Shown here one piece after another: positions 8,731 through 16,802 of a DNA stretch of 64,000 nt. The stretch comes from Rossellomorea aquimaris (GTDB taxonomy: Bacteria > Bacillota > Bacilli > Bacillales > Bacillaceae_B), in NCBI RefSeq assembly GCF_001877785.1, contig NZ_MINN01000074.1, forward strand, positions 973,742 to 1,037,741, given 5' to 3'. The translations under genes were made by a program, and so were the position numbers. Every line of letters starts with the position of its first letter. Position 1 is the first letter of the stretch. The notes beneath the pieces were generated by a model. It was not told the origin of the DNA. It searched no databases and saw only the letters and a list, made by a program, of their open reading frames with translations.

Positions 8731-9546
8731 ATGACTTTACATGAAAAACACTTAATCGTATTAGATTTGGACGGTACACTTCTGACCGATGAAAAAAAGA
8801 TTTCATCAAAGACTTTCCATACATTAACAGAAGCAAGAAAACAGGGTCATGAAGTGATGATCGCGACCGGCCGTCCTTACCGTGCAAGTGAAATTTATTA
8901 TAAGGAATTGAATTTAGCTACTCCCATTGTCAATTTCAATGGGGCTTTCACCCATCATCCAATGGATGAAAATTGGGGTATTTATCACACCCCGATGGAT
9001 CTACATGTATCCAAGCAGATCATTGAAGCGTGCCACGACTTTCCGTTCCGTAATATCATCGCTGAGGTGAAGGATGATGTATATCTTCATTACCATGACG
9101 AAAAGCTTATTGATGTTTTCATGATGGGAAACCCTTCAATTTCCACGGGGGATATTCGTGAGTTTCTCACAGAGAACCCGACTTCCATGCTGATCCATGC
9201 TGAAGAAAAAGATGTGAAGGACATCCGGGCACATCTTGATGAAGTTCATGCCGAAGTAATCGATCACCGCAGATGGGCTGCACCCTGGCATGTCATTGAA
9301 ATTGTGAAATCCGGTTTAAATAAAGCTGTCGGGATTGAAAAAGTCGCTTCTTCTTTAAACATCCCTCAGGAGCGCATCATCGCATTCGGTGATGAAGATA
9401 ACGATTTTGAAATGCTTGAATACGCAGGAACCGGCATTGCAATGGGGAATGCCATCGACAAAGTAAAGGAAATCGCCAATGATGTCACATTGACGAACGA
9501 AGAAGACGGAATCGGCGTATACCTGCAAAAGCGCTTTAATCTTTGA
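8731..9546 (+). CDS. yitU: Cof-type HAD phosphatase YitU
   Basis: The 271-residue protein carries HAD motif I LDLDGTLLTDE (residues 11-21), motif II IATGRP, and motif IV FGDEDNDFEML, with a Cof-type cap. B. subtilis YitU dephosphorylates 5-amino-6-(5-phosphoribitylamino)uracil in riboflavin synthesis, as well as other sugar phosphates; that specificity is inferred from orthology. GGGGATAATACGTT precedes the ATG. It is followed by two very small genes on the same strand. Confidence 0.87.
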   Translation: MTLHEKHLIVLDLDGTLLTDEKKISSKTFHTLTEARKQGHEVMIATGRPYRASEIYYKELNLATPIVNFNGAFTHHPMDENWGIYHTPMDLHVSKQIIEACHDFPFRNIIAEVKDDVYLHYHDEKLIDVFMMGNPSISTGDIREFLTENPTSMLIHAEEKDVKDIRAHLDEVHAEVIDHRRWAAPWHVIEIVKSGLNKAVGIEKVASSLNIPQERIIAFGDEDNDFEMLEYAGTGIAMGNAIDKVKEIANDVTLTNEEDGIGVYLQKRFNL

Positions 9547-9646
9547 TGGCAGGAGTGGGAATTTTTTTTACTGTAAACACCGCCGGGTTAAGCCATACTA
9601 CAAAAGAACACAATTCGTGTTCAAGCTTGTAAAAGGGGTGGTTGCA

Positions 9647-9799
9647 GTGGGTAGAAATAAATCGAAACGATTTGTACAACAAGGTAAAGTTGCTGTGGCA
9701 AAGCATGATGAACGGATTCCGTACCACTTGACGTATGCTGAAGCAGAGGCGAACAAGCTGTCTTCCAAAGTGGAAGATTCCTCTTTGGGGGGAATATAA
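9647..9799 (+). CDS. Small basic protein of unknown function
   Basis: The ORF has 50 residues from GTG 9647, with AAGGGGTGG 5-7 nt upstream. The N-terminal half is basic (GRNKSKRFVQQGKVAVAKHD) and the rest is hydrophilic (TYAEAEANKLSSKVEDSS). I do not recognise it. It abuts the next gene with its stop directly before the next ATG, and its end supplies the GGGGGGAATATAA ribosome site of that gene, which supports translation of both. No signal or membrane segment. Confidence 0.55.
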   Translation: MGRNKSKRFVQQGKVAVAKHDERIPYHLTYAEAEANKLSSKVEDSSLGGI

Positions 9800-9991
9800 A
9801 TGAGCAACCCATTATTCCGGCAGGCCCGTCAGGCAGTCAACTCTGCAAAGCAGGCAGCATCTCAAGGCGGTAATACGGAGGCATCCGTCACCAAAGCCAA
9901 AAATGCCTTATCTTCTGCCTATGCGAACAGCAATACAGCAGAACAACACCAATTACGCGCCCTTCAGGATGAGCTGAATACTCTTCAATAA
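9800..9991 (+). CDS. DUF3813 family small protein
   Basis: The 63-residue Ala/Gln-rich, hydrophilic, probably helical protein has PLFRQARQAVNSAKQAAS at the start and the ending EQHQLRALQDELNTLQ. This is the pattern of the DUF3813 family found beside yitT/yitU in Bacillus. It starts right after the stop of the previous small gene (ribosome site GGGGGGAATATAA). Function unknown. A terminator follows within 7 bp. Confidence 0.7.
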   Translation: MSNPLFRQARQAVNSAKQAASQGGNTEASVTKAKNALSSAYANSNTAEQHQLRALQDELNTLQ

Positions 9992-9997
9992 AGCAAA

Positions 9998-10034
9998 AAA
10001 AGGTTGACCTTCCAAGACGGGATGGTCAACCTTT
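9998..10034. terminator. Bidirectional terminator DUF3813 gene / yitT
   Basis: AAAGGTTGACC and GGTCAACCTTT form an 11-bp stem with a 15-nt loop, flanked by A- and T-rich runs between converging genes. Confidence 0.85.
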
Positions 10035-10049
10035 TCTTCTTTTGCTGAA

Positions 10050-10904
10050 TTAATCTCTCCTAAAGAACCCAAAGATGCCTGTCGTCTGCACGATATTGGT
10101 GAAGGCGTTCGGGTCGACTTCTTTTATCGTATGCTCCAGCTCATACAATTCATAACGCGAAATGACAATGATCATCATTTCTTTCTGCTCTCCGGAAAAG
10201 GCACCTTTTGCAGGAAGAGTAGTAATTCCCCTCATCAGTTTCGAGTGGATGGCTTCGCGGAGCTCCTGGGATTTCTTTGTGATGATCATCGCCGTCAATT
10301 TCTCATGACGGGTATGGATGGCATCGATGACACGTGTGGAAGCATACAGCGTCACGAGTGTATACAACGCTTTTTCCCAGCCGTATAAAAAGCCGGCAGA
10401 GATAATGATGAAAGCATTCATGGCAAAGAAATAAGAGCCCACCGGCTTATCTTTCATGCGGGACAGGATCATGGCAATGATATCCATACCACCTGTTGAT
10501 GCCCCCCACTTCAATGTCAGGCCGACTCCGACAGCCGCAATCACACCTCCGAAAACGGCATTCAGCAAAATATCCGGTGATAAATGAATGACCGGGATGA
10601 CCTCGAGGAAGAATGAGGTCAGAAATACAGAGATAAAGCTGTATACAGTAAATGATTTACCAACCTTGAACCATCCGATAATGGTGACGGGAATATTCAA
10701 TAAGAATAATAAAATACCGGTTGATACATTAAACTGTGTAAATTCTTTGATGATGCTTGATAATAATTGTGCCATTCCAGTAAATCCACTGGCGTAAACG
10801 TTTGCCGGTATCAAGAAGAAGTTCATGGCGATCGCACCCAAAACAGCACCGATCAGCACCACCACAAACTTTTTCACTTCCAAATGCACACTATCCCTAT
10901 TCAT
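10050..10904 (-). CDS. yitT: YitT family membrane protein
   Basis: The 284-residue protein has five to six hydrophobic helices in the first 190 residues (VVLIGAVLGAIAMNFFLIP, LLFLLNIPVTIIGW and others), then a soluble DUF2179 domain (IITKKSQELREAIHSKLMRG... VISRYELYELEHTIKEVDP). This is the typical YitT layout. Family members are uncharacterised; a role in membrane transport is possible. In-membrane GLTLKWGASTGGMDI matches the family's Gly-rich motif. It is convergent with the small genes and divergent from the DegV gene. Confidence 0.85.
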   Translation of the reverse strand: MNRDSVHLEVKKFVVVLIGAVLGAIAMNFFLIPANVYASGFTGMAQLLSSIIKEFTQFNVSTGILLFLLNIPVTIIGWFKVGKSFTVYSFISVFLTSFFLEVIPVIHLSPDILLNAVFGGVIAAVGVGLTLKWGASTGGMDIIAMILSRMKDKPVGSYFFAMNAFIIISAGFLYGWEKALYTLVTLYASTRVIDAIHTRHEKLTAMIITKKSQELREAIHSKLMRGITTLPAKGAFSGEQKEMMIIVISRYELYELEHTIKEVDPNAFTNIVQTTGIFGFFRRD

Positions 10905-11125
10905 GCACAGACCTCCCCTATTGTGTAGCTTCTACTACTAAATATGTTCCACAAAATATCATAACTAAACTCTCCCTCAAATTCAGCTGCACAACGGTTT
11001 TTTCACAAAAATGATCTGTAAGTAACAAAACATTCTTTCATAAAGGGAAATTAGACAGGATTAGATTGTCATTTCAGCGAAAAATAGCTAGACTAAAGCT
11101 ATAAGTAAAGATAAAAGGATGAGAA

Positions 11126-11977
11126 ATGATGACAGTAAAATTATTTGCCGACAGTGCAAGCGACCTGCCAAAAGAATTTTTCAATCAGGACAACATAGAA
11201 TTTTTCCCACTTAAAGTACATATCGAAGGACAGGATTATGAAGACCTCATCAGCATTGAACCCAAAAAGGTTTTTGATAAAATTCGTGAAGGCCACATGC
11301 CTAAAACCTCTCAAGTATCACCTGAAACCTTCCTGAAGAAGTTCACTGAAATTGCAGAAAACGACGAAAAAGGAATCTATGTCGCCTTCTCTTCCCAACT
11401 TTCAGGAACGTATCAAACAGCCGTGATGATCCGTGATCAAGTAAAAGAAGAACATCCCGGGCTTGACCTTGCCATCATCGACTCCAAGTGCGCTTCCCTC
11501 GGCTACGGCCTAGTGGTCAAGAGTGCCCTGACTGCCCTTAATGAAGGCTGTGACCAGCAAGAAATCATTGATATAATCAACTATCAGGCCGAGCATATGG
11601 AACATCTTTTTACCGTTGAGGATCTTGATTATCTCGCCAAAGGCGGCCGTGTTTCAAAAGCTTCTGCATTTTTGGGCGGACTGCTTAATATCAAACCTCT
11701 TCTTCATGTCGAAGACGGTAAGCTTGTACCGATTGAAAAACTCCGCGGCAAAAAGAAACTCCTGAGACGAATCCTTGAACTGATGGAAGAACGCGGTACA
11801 AACCTCTCGGAACAGACAATCGCCATCAGTCACGGAGATGATGAGGAACTTGCCCTGGAAATGAAAAAGTTGATTGAAGAAAAATTCTCTCCAAAAGATG
11901 TATATATCAATATTATTGGATGTGCCATCGGTTCTCATACAGGAACAGGGACATTGGCAGTATTTTTTCTCCACTGA
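11126..11977 (+). CDS. yitS: DegV family fatty-acid-binding protein
   Basis: The 283-residue DegV-fold protein begins LFADSASDLPKEFF with the conserved SxSDLP type loop and has FSSQLSGTYQTA, which binds the lipid carboxylate, and TVEDLDYLAKGGRVSKA. Proteins of this family bind fatty acids; in Firmicutes the FakB group presents them to FakA for phosphorylation. It is syntenic with B. subtilis yitS. AAAGGATGAGAA precedes an ATG-ATG pair. Terminal SHTGTGTLAVFF matches the family. Confidence 0.85.
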   Translation: MMTVKLFADSASDLPKEFFNQDNIEFFPLKVHIEGQDYEDLISIEPKKVFDKIREGHMPKTSQVSPETFLKKFTEIAENDEKGIYVAFSSQLSGTYQTAVMIRDQVKEEHPGLDLAIIDSKCASLGYGLVVKSALTALNEGCDQQEIIDIINYQAEHMEHLFTVEDLDYLAKGGRVSKASAFLGGLLNIKPLLHVEDGKLVPIEKLRGKKKLLRRILELMEERGTNLSEQTIAISHGDDEELALEMKKLIEEKFSPKDVYINIIGCAIGSHTGTGTLAVFFLH

Positions 11978-12047
11978 GGCTCATAAAGCTCCCTGCTCTT
12001 TGTCATACTAATCGGGAAACCGTTTCTACTTGAAGGGAGTGCTTACT

Positions 12048-12179
12048 ATGCCGCACACATCAGATAACGATAAAAAAGCGAAAGACAACCAGGCTCTGCA
12101 TGAAGAGAAAAACAAAATGAAAGAACTAAACCGTCAAGCCGGAAAGAATCAATACTCCAAAAAAACGGACCACCTCTAA
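12048..12179 (+). CDS. DUF3941 family very small protein
   Basis: The ORF has 43 residues with ribosome site GAAGGGAG 7 nt before ATG 12048. The product is very hydrophilic and Lys/Asn-rich: PHTSDNDKKAKDNQ, EEKNKMKELNRQAGK, and the end QYSKKTDHL. The 'PHTSDNDKKAKDN ... YSKKTDHL' ends are those of DUF3941 in Bacillus. Function unknown; composition fits a small soluble stress or sporulation protein. A hairpin terminator follows about 25 bp later. Confidence 0.7.
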   Translation: MPHTSDNDKKAKDNQALHEEKNKMKELNRQAGKNQYSKKTDHL

Positions 12180-12202
12180 TATGGACTCAATATGAATCAA
12201 CC

Positions 12203-12230
12203 GGCCACCTGACAACAGGTGGTCTTTTCA
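12203..12230 (+). terminator. Terminator after DUF3941 gene
   Basis: CCACCTG-ACAA-CAGGTGG forms a compact 7-bp GC-rich stem followed by TCTTTTCATTT. Confidence 0.75.
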
Positions 12231-12315
12231 TTTCAATCATCTTTCTTCATAGTTGTGCAATATAAAGGGACTTCGATATAATGTTAGAAGAATATAGTAA
12301 TGGAGGGAACTACAT

Positions 12316-12807
12316 ATGGCAAAAGAAAGCTCTTTCGATATTGTTTCAAAAGTCGAAATGTCAGAAGTAAGCAACAGCATCCAGATTGCACTGAAAGAAA
12401 TTCAAACCAGGTATGACTTTAAAGGAAGCAAAAGTGATATCAAACTGGACGGGGAAGAAATTGTATTAGTATCTGATGACGAGTTCAAAATGAATCAGCT
12501 GAAAGATGTCTTATTAAGCAAGTTGATCAAACGCAGCGTACCGGTTAAAAATCTTGATTACAGCAAGCTTGAAGGAGCCTCCGGGGGCACAGTGCGCCAG
12601 CGTGCGAAACTCGTTCAGGGAATCGATAAAGAGAACGCGAAAAAAATCAATACAATCATCAAAAACTCCGGTGTGAAGGTAAAGAGCCAGGTCCAGGATG
12701 ACCAGGTCCGTGTCACCGGAAAAAGCAAGGATGACCTGCAAAAAATCATTTCAGCCGTAAGGGAAGCGGACTTATCCATTGATGTCCAGTTTGTAAATTT
12801 CCGCTGA
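12316..12807 (+). CDS. yitK: YajQ family nucleotide-binding protein
   Basis: The 163-residue protein matches the YajQ/UPF0234 family over its whole length: [14 protein letters not shown] at the start, [24 protein letters not shown], and the end [13 protein letters not shown]. YajQ proteins have two ferredoxin-like domains; a Xanthomonas member binds cyclic di-GMP, and others bind nucleotides or RNA. B. subtilis yitK is the orthologue. Ribosome site GGAGGGAACTACAT precedes the ATG. It may link to cyclic di-GMP signalling of the EAL protein at 30475-33405, which is inference only. Confidence 0.88.
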   Translation: MAKESSFDIVSKVEMSEVSNSIQIALKEIQTRYDFKGSKSDIKLDGEEIVLVSDDEFKMNQLKDVLLSKLIKRSVPVKNLDYSKLEGASGGTVRQRAKLVQGIDKENAKKINTIIKNSGVKVKSQVQDDQVRVTGKSKDDLQKIISAVREADLSIDVQFVNFR

Positions 12808-12910
12808 TTTGTTATCTTACATAGTCTGATGGGTAAACTATACTCATTGGACTTTTTTTATATTCTGTACTGATTATGATTAATACTAGAGAAGTATACG
12901 GAGGAGAAAT

Positions 12911-14260
12911 ATGAATAAGAAAATTATCGTTATAGGAGCTGTGGGCGGAGGCGCCACAACTGCTTCGCAGCTGAGGAAGCTGGACGACAAAGCAGAGATT
13001 ATTTTACTCGAGAGAACTTCTTATCTTTCATACGGAGCGTGCGGAATGCCGTATTATCTCGGAGAAGTAATCGAGGACCGTGAAGATTTATTTGCCTATA
13101 CTCCTGAAAAGCTGCAGTCCAAAAAAAAGATCGATGTGAGGATGCAGCATGAAGCCGTAAAGATTGACCGGGAAAAGCAAACTCTTCATATTCATGACCT
13201 TCTTAAGAACCAAGAATATCAAGAAACCTATGATGCGCTGATCATAGCGACTGGTGCATCCCCATTCGTCCCTGATATAGAGGGACTTGGTACCATCCCC
13301 TCTTTCACTCTGAGGACGGTTGAAGACATGGATAAACTAAAAAACTACCTGATAACGGAAAAGCCAACAGCCGGGGCCATCATCGGCGGCGGGTTCATTG
13401 GCGTGGAAATGTCCGAAAACCTCACCCGTCTCGGTATCAACACTTGTATTGTTGAACGGTCCAAACATGTCCTCAACATCATTGATGAAGAAACGGCTTT
13501 GAAGATCCAGGATCACGTAAAAGGAAAAGGTGTTTCATTATACGTAGAAAACGGACTGCACAAAGTCACTTCTGAATCGGAAATCCTGCTTGATAATGGA
13601 GAAACGGTTAAAACTGATTTTATTCTTTTATCAGTCGGGATAAAGCCTAACAATGCACTCGCAAAGGATGCCGGGCTTACGATCGGAGATTCTGGCGGCA
13701 TCAAAGTTAACGAGTATATGCAGACCGATGATCCGTCCATTTATGCTGTCGGTGATGTGGTCGAATCTTTCGACAGAATCGACGGCAGTCCGAAACAAGT
13801 CCCGCTTGCCTGGCCGGCACACCGCCAGTCCTACATCATCGCCAAACACCTGACAGGCAGTCCTGTCTCTTTTGGAGGGATGCTTGGAAGCGCGATTGCG
13901 AAAGTATTTGACTTGAGCATTGCCACGACCGGATTGGGCGAAAAAGAGCTGACAGAACGGAAAACGAAGTATAAGACGGCTGTACATGAAGGGAAATCAC
14001 ATGCAGGTTACTATCCGGACAGCAAAGATGTGTATGTGAGGGTTCATTTCTGTCCCGACACTGGTAAAATCTATGGCGGCAATGTAGTCGGCGGCGGAGG
14101 AGTGGATAAACAAATCGATGTCCTTTCCACTGCCATCACCGGCGGTCTCACGGTCTTGCAGCTGCAGGAAATCGAAACCTGCTATGCCCCCCCATTCTCC
14201 TCTCCAAAGGGCCTGCTGAATATGATCGGATACAAGGCAGAGAAGATGATGGATTCCTGA
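12911..14260 (+). CDS. cdr: CoA-disulfide reductase
   Basis: The 449-residue FAD/NAD(P)H flavoprotein has FAD-binding VIGAVGGGATTA (7-18), the single redox Cys44 in LSYGACGMPYYLGE, NAD-binding AIIGGGFIGVEMSE, and IYAVGDVVE before the C-terminal dimerisation domain. One Cys at this place is the mark of CoA-disulfide and NADH oxidase/polysulfide reductases; CoA-disulfide reductase keeps CoA thiol-reduced. The usual Asn before the Cys is Ala here. No rhodanese domain is fused. A polysulfide or NADH oxidase activity cannot be excluded. Own ribosome site GGAGGAGAAAT. Confidence 0.83.
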   Translation: MNKKIIVIGAVGGGATTASQLRKLDDKAEIILLERTSYLSYGACGMPYYLGEVIEDREDLFAYTPEKLQSKKKIDVRMQHEAVKIDREKQTLHIHDLLKNQEYQETYDALIIATGASPFVPDIEGLGTIPSFTLRTVEDMDKLKNYLITEKPTAGAIIGGGFIGVEMSENLTRLGINTCIVERSKHVLNIIDEETALKIQDHVKGKGVSLYVENGLHKVTSESEILLDNGETVKTDFILLSVGIKPNNALAKDAGLTIGDSGGIKVNEYMQTDDPSIYAVGDVVESFDRIDGSPKQVPLAWPAHRQSYIIAKHLTGSPVSFGGMLGSAIAKVFDLSIATTGLGEKELTERKTKYKTAVHEGKSHAGYYPDSKDVYVRVHFCPDTGKIYGGNVVGGGGVDKQIDVLSTAITGGLTVLQLQEIETCYAPPFSSPKGLLNMIGYKAEKMMDS

Positions 14261-14268
14261 TTAACGGA

Positions 14269-14297
14269 ACAGACCCAGAGTGGGTCTGTTTTTTTTA
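14269..14297 (+). terminator. Terminator after CoA-disulfide reductase gene
   Basis: ACAGACCCA-GAG-TGGGTCTGT forms a 9-bp stem with a 3-nt loop and runs into eight T residues. Confidence 0.93.
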
Positions 14298-14331
14298 GAA
14301 AAGGCAGTTTCCAAAAATGTCGACAAATGAT

Positions 14332-14356
14332 GTTAATAATTGGACTCATCGGGTAA
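14332..14356 (+). promoter_or_regulatory. Candidate sigma-B promoter of the SDR gene
   Basis: GTTAAT (14332-14337), a 13-bp spacer and GGGTAA (14351-14356) resemble the general-stress consensus GTTTAA-N12-15-GGGTAT with two or three mismatches. It lies 53 bp before a TTG start, and the gene is of a general-stress SDR type, which makes the match plausible. Confidence 0.4.
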
Positions 14357-14408
14357 ACACTAACCTAAGGATAATCATTTAACTTTACATTTAAAGGAGT
14401 GTTTCAGT

Positions 14409-15278
14409 TTGTCACAACAGCAAAATGAAAAGCAAACCTTCCCGCCGCAGCACCAGGATCATCAGCCAGGTACGATAGACGAAATGAATCCGCAGCCGAT
14501 CCATACCGACCAGAACTATAAAGGAAGCGGTAAACTGGATGGGAAAGTCGCTCTTATCACAGGAGGAGACAGCGGGATCGGGCGTTCTGTCGCTTGGTAC
14601 TTCGCACGTGAAGGTGCACATGTCGCCATTTCATACTTAGATGAACACGAGGATGCCAACAAGACGAAAGAACTGGTGGAAGCAGAAGGCGTTCGGTGCA
14701 TGCTGCTCGCAGGCGATATCGGCAGCGAGACGTTCTGCAAAGACCTGATCAACAAAGTGATTTCGCAGTTTGGCAAATTGGACGTTCTCGTCAATAATGC
14801 TGCAGAACAGCATCCCCAGGACGGCCTTGAAAACATCAGCAGTGAACAGCTTGAAAGAACATTCAGGACCAATGTATTTTCAATGTTCCATTTGACCAAA
14901 GCTGCCCTGCCTCATCTTAAAAAGGGGGCATCCATTATCAATACAGCTTCGATCACTGCCTATAAAGGCAATAAAGATCTCATCGATTACTCTTCAACTA
15001 AAGGGGCAATCGTAAGCTTTACCCGGTCCCTTGCTGAAAATATCGCTTCAAAGGGTATCAGGGTCAACGGCGTTGCACCCGGCCCGATCTGGACTCCGCT
15101 CATCCCTTCCACTTTCAGTTCAGACAAGGTATCTCAGTTCGGTGCCAATACACCGATGGGAAGGGCCGGTCAGCCATTTGAATTAGCCCCTGCTTATGTC
15201 TATCTGGCAAGCGATGATTCTTCCTATGTGTCGGGGCAGATGATCCATATTAACGGCGGGACGGTCGTGAACGGTTAA
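14409..15278 (+). CDS. Short-chain dehydrogenase, general-stress type (YhxD-like)
   Basis: The 289-residue protein starts at TTG, 9 nt after AAAGGAG. A Gln/His/Pro-rich leader of about 40 residues (QQQNEKQTFPPQHQDHQPG) precedes a classical SDR domain: NADP loop TGGDSGIGR, NNAAEQ, Ser in NTASITAY, and catalytic YSSTKG. The leader and domain match the YdaD/YhdF/YhxD group of B. subtilis stress dehydrogenases. Substrate is unknown; these proteins often act on small alcohols or aldehydes. Preceded by a possible sigma-B promoter and ended by a good terminator. Confidence 0.85.
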   Translation: MSQQQNEKQTFPPQHQDHQPGTIDEMNPQPIHTDQNYKGSGKLDGKVALITGGDSGIGRSVAWYFAREGAHVAISYLDEHEDANKTKELVEAEGVRCMLLAGDIGSETFCKDLINKVISQFGKLDVLVNNAAEQHPQDGLENISSEQLERTFRTNVFSMFHLTKAALPHLKKGASIINTASITAYKGNKDLIDYSSTKGAIVSFTRSLAENIASKGIRVNGVAPGPIWTPLIPSTFSSDKVSQFGANTPMGRAGQPFELAPAYVYLASDDSSYVSGQMIHINGGTVVNG

Positions 15279-15337
15279 TCTGCTTTAGAAGAGGTGGCAT
15301 GTGAGGCAGAGATTTGAATCATTTTAAGGAATAGTTA

Positions 15338-15370
15338 GAAACCGGGTTTTGGATACCCGGTTTTTTTCTG
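15338..15370 (+). terminator. Terminator after the SDR gene
   Basis: AAACCGGGT and ACCCGGTTT form a 9-bp stem with a 7-nt loop, followed by seven T residues. Confidence 0.93.
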
Positions 15371-15387
15371 CGTGGAAATGTCTATTG

Positions 15388-15520
15388 ACGTTCTGTTCCA
15401 GATTAGAATGATTGTTAAGAGATCATATATTTGGAATTAGGATCGTATTTTTGAATTCAGGATCGTAAATCTCAGATTCGGATCGTATTTTCCAAATTAG
15501 GTGCTTAAATCCGGAATAAC
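15388..15520. repeat. Degenerate 20-bp periodic array A
   Basis: Five units of exactly 20 bp start at 15421, 15441, 15461, 15481 and 15501. Examples are GATCATATATTTGGAATTAG, GATCGTATTTTTGAATTCAG, GATCGTATTTTCCAAATTAG. A weaker unit lies at 15388-15406. GATCGTA and a terminal ATTxG are the best-kept parts. There is no ORF across it. It fills the gap between the converging SDR and malR genes. The rest of the 15279-15667 gap holds two terminators and nothing else I recognise. Confidence 0.7.
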
Positions 15521-15649
15521 CCTTACAAAACACCCACCCGGGTATACCCCTTGTGTTCATACTCCACCCAAAAACTTCTTCCACACCTCATTTCCAGCGT
15601 ATTTTTACTAAATGAAGGACTATAAGCAGTTACACTCAACCCTTTTACC

Positions 15650-15680
15650 AAAAAAAGACCGGGGCAACTAAGCCTCGGTC
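15650..15680 (-). terminator. Terminator of the maltodextrin operon
   Basis: On the minus strand GACCGAGGC and GCCCCGGTC form a 9-bp stem with a 6-nt loop, followed by seven T. The 5' arm overlaps the last codons of malR. Confidence 0.85.
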
Positions 15681-16717
15681 TCTTCTTTATGATCAACTTC
15701 CCTCTTACTGCATGATGCACGCTTTACAATTTCGTGCGGTATGATGATTCGTTTGATAGGGTCGTTCGGGTTTTCGAGTTTCTGGATCAGGCTTTTAGCC
15801 GCTTCATTGCCTAGGTTGAAAATATTGATATCAACCGATGTCAGCGGGGGGCGGGACATTTCTGCAAGAAGAACGTTATTAAAGCTGATAATGGATATAT
15901 CTTCCGGAACGGAAATATCCATTTCATCCAGCGTATTCAACACACCCAGTGCCATTAAATCATCAGCTACAACCAGTGCAGTCGGGGGGTGTCCCAGCTG
16001 CATCAGTTCATTGATCGCTTCCCTGCCGCCTTCGCGAAGAAATTCTTCGTGGATGATATATTCATCTTTTAAATCGTGGCCTGCATCCCTGAGCGCCTTT
16101 TCATATCCCAATAAACGTTCGACCGTAACGACCAGGTTCAGGTTCCCGCCGATAAAACCGATGCATTCATGGCCCAGTCCAAGGAGATAATTCGTTACCT
16201 CTTTCGCTGCCCTGAAATTATCATTGTCCACGTGTGTAATTTCTTCAGAATATTTATAAGGCTTTCCGACAACCACAAATGGAAAGCTGCGTGCTTTTAA
16301 ATAGTTCATCACTTTGTCTTCGACTTTTGAATAAAGAAGGATGATTCCATCCACTCTCCCGCCTTGGACCATTTGGACGACACCTTCAAAGATTTCTTCT
16401 TCCGACTGGCCTGTCGTCATTTGAAGTGCATATTGCTTTTCGTGTGCTCCTTCACTCAACCCCCTCAAGACTGTGGGGAAGAATGGATTTTGAGAAAACG
16501 TACTGGCTGAACCTGGAAGTACCAGCCCCAATACCCTTGTGGATTGATTCGCCAGACTTCTGGCGATGAAATTCGGATGATACCCCAGTTGATCCATTGC
16601 TTCTCTTACCTTTTGTTTTGTCTTTTCACTGATTCTCGGGTTATTTGCGATTACGCGTGAAACGGTTGATGGTGCGACATTTGCCAGTTTCGCCACATCT
16701 TTTATCGTAACAGCCAT
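15668..16717 (-). CDS. malR: LacI-family regulator of maltodextrin use (MalR-like)
   Basis: The 349-residue protein starts at ATG 16717, with GGGGGGAGTGACG upstream. The N-terminal helix-turn-helix reads TIKDVAKLANVAPSTVSRVI, followed by hinge PNFIARSLANQSTRVLGLVLP and a periplasmic-binding-type sensor domain (VDGIILLYS, FIGGN, ALVVADDLMALGVL). It is last of the malE-F-G-amylase-malR run, so it probably controls this operon from the two 20-bp operators at 21989 and 22049 and responds to maltose or maltodextrin. A cre-like site lies 34 bp before its start. The C-terminal tail is charged. Confidence 0.87.
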   Translation of the reverse strand: MAVTIKDVAKLANVAPSTVSRVIANNPRISEKTKQKVREAMDQLGYHPNFIARSLANQSTRVLGLVLPGSASTFSQNPFFPTVLRGLSEGAHEKQYALQMTTGQSEEEIFEGVVQMVQGGRVDGIILLYSKVEDKVMNYLKARSFPFVVVGKPYKYSEEITHVDNDNFRAAKEVTNYLLGLGHECIGFIGGNLNLVVTVERLLGYEKALRDAGHDLKDEYIIHEEFLREGGREAINELMQLGHPPTALVVADDLMALGVLNTLDEMDISVPEDISIISFNNVLLAEMSRPPLTSVDINIFNLGNEAAKSLIQKLENPNDPIKRIIIPHEIVKRASCSKREVDHKEETEA

Positions 16718-16750
16718 CGTCACTCCCCCCTTCTGCTGCAAAATGAAAAA

Positions 16751-16764
16751 TAATAGCGCTTTCA
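16751..16764 (-). promoter_or_regulatory. cre-like site before malR
   Basis: The minus strand reads TGAAAGCGCTATTA, matching the CcpA consensus TGWAANCGNTNWCA at 13 of 14 positions. It sits between the amylase and malR genes, so it could block read-through or a local promoter when good sugars are present. Confidence 0.5.
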
Positions 16765-16802
16765 ATCTTATACCTTCAAGGCCCTTTATAGAGCCCATCA
16801 GG

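Noticed and set aside
15421..15520. CRISPR array
   Set aside because: Units of 20 bp follow each other with no fixed repeat plus unique spacer, and no cas gene is near.
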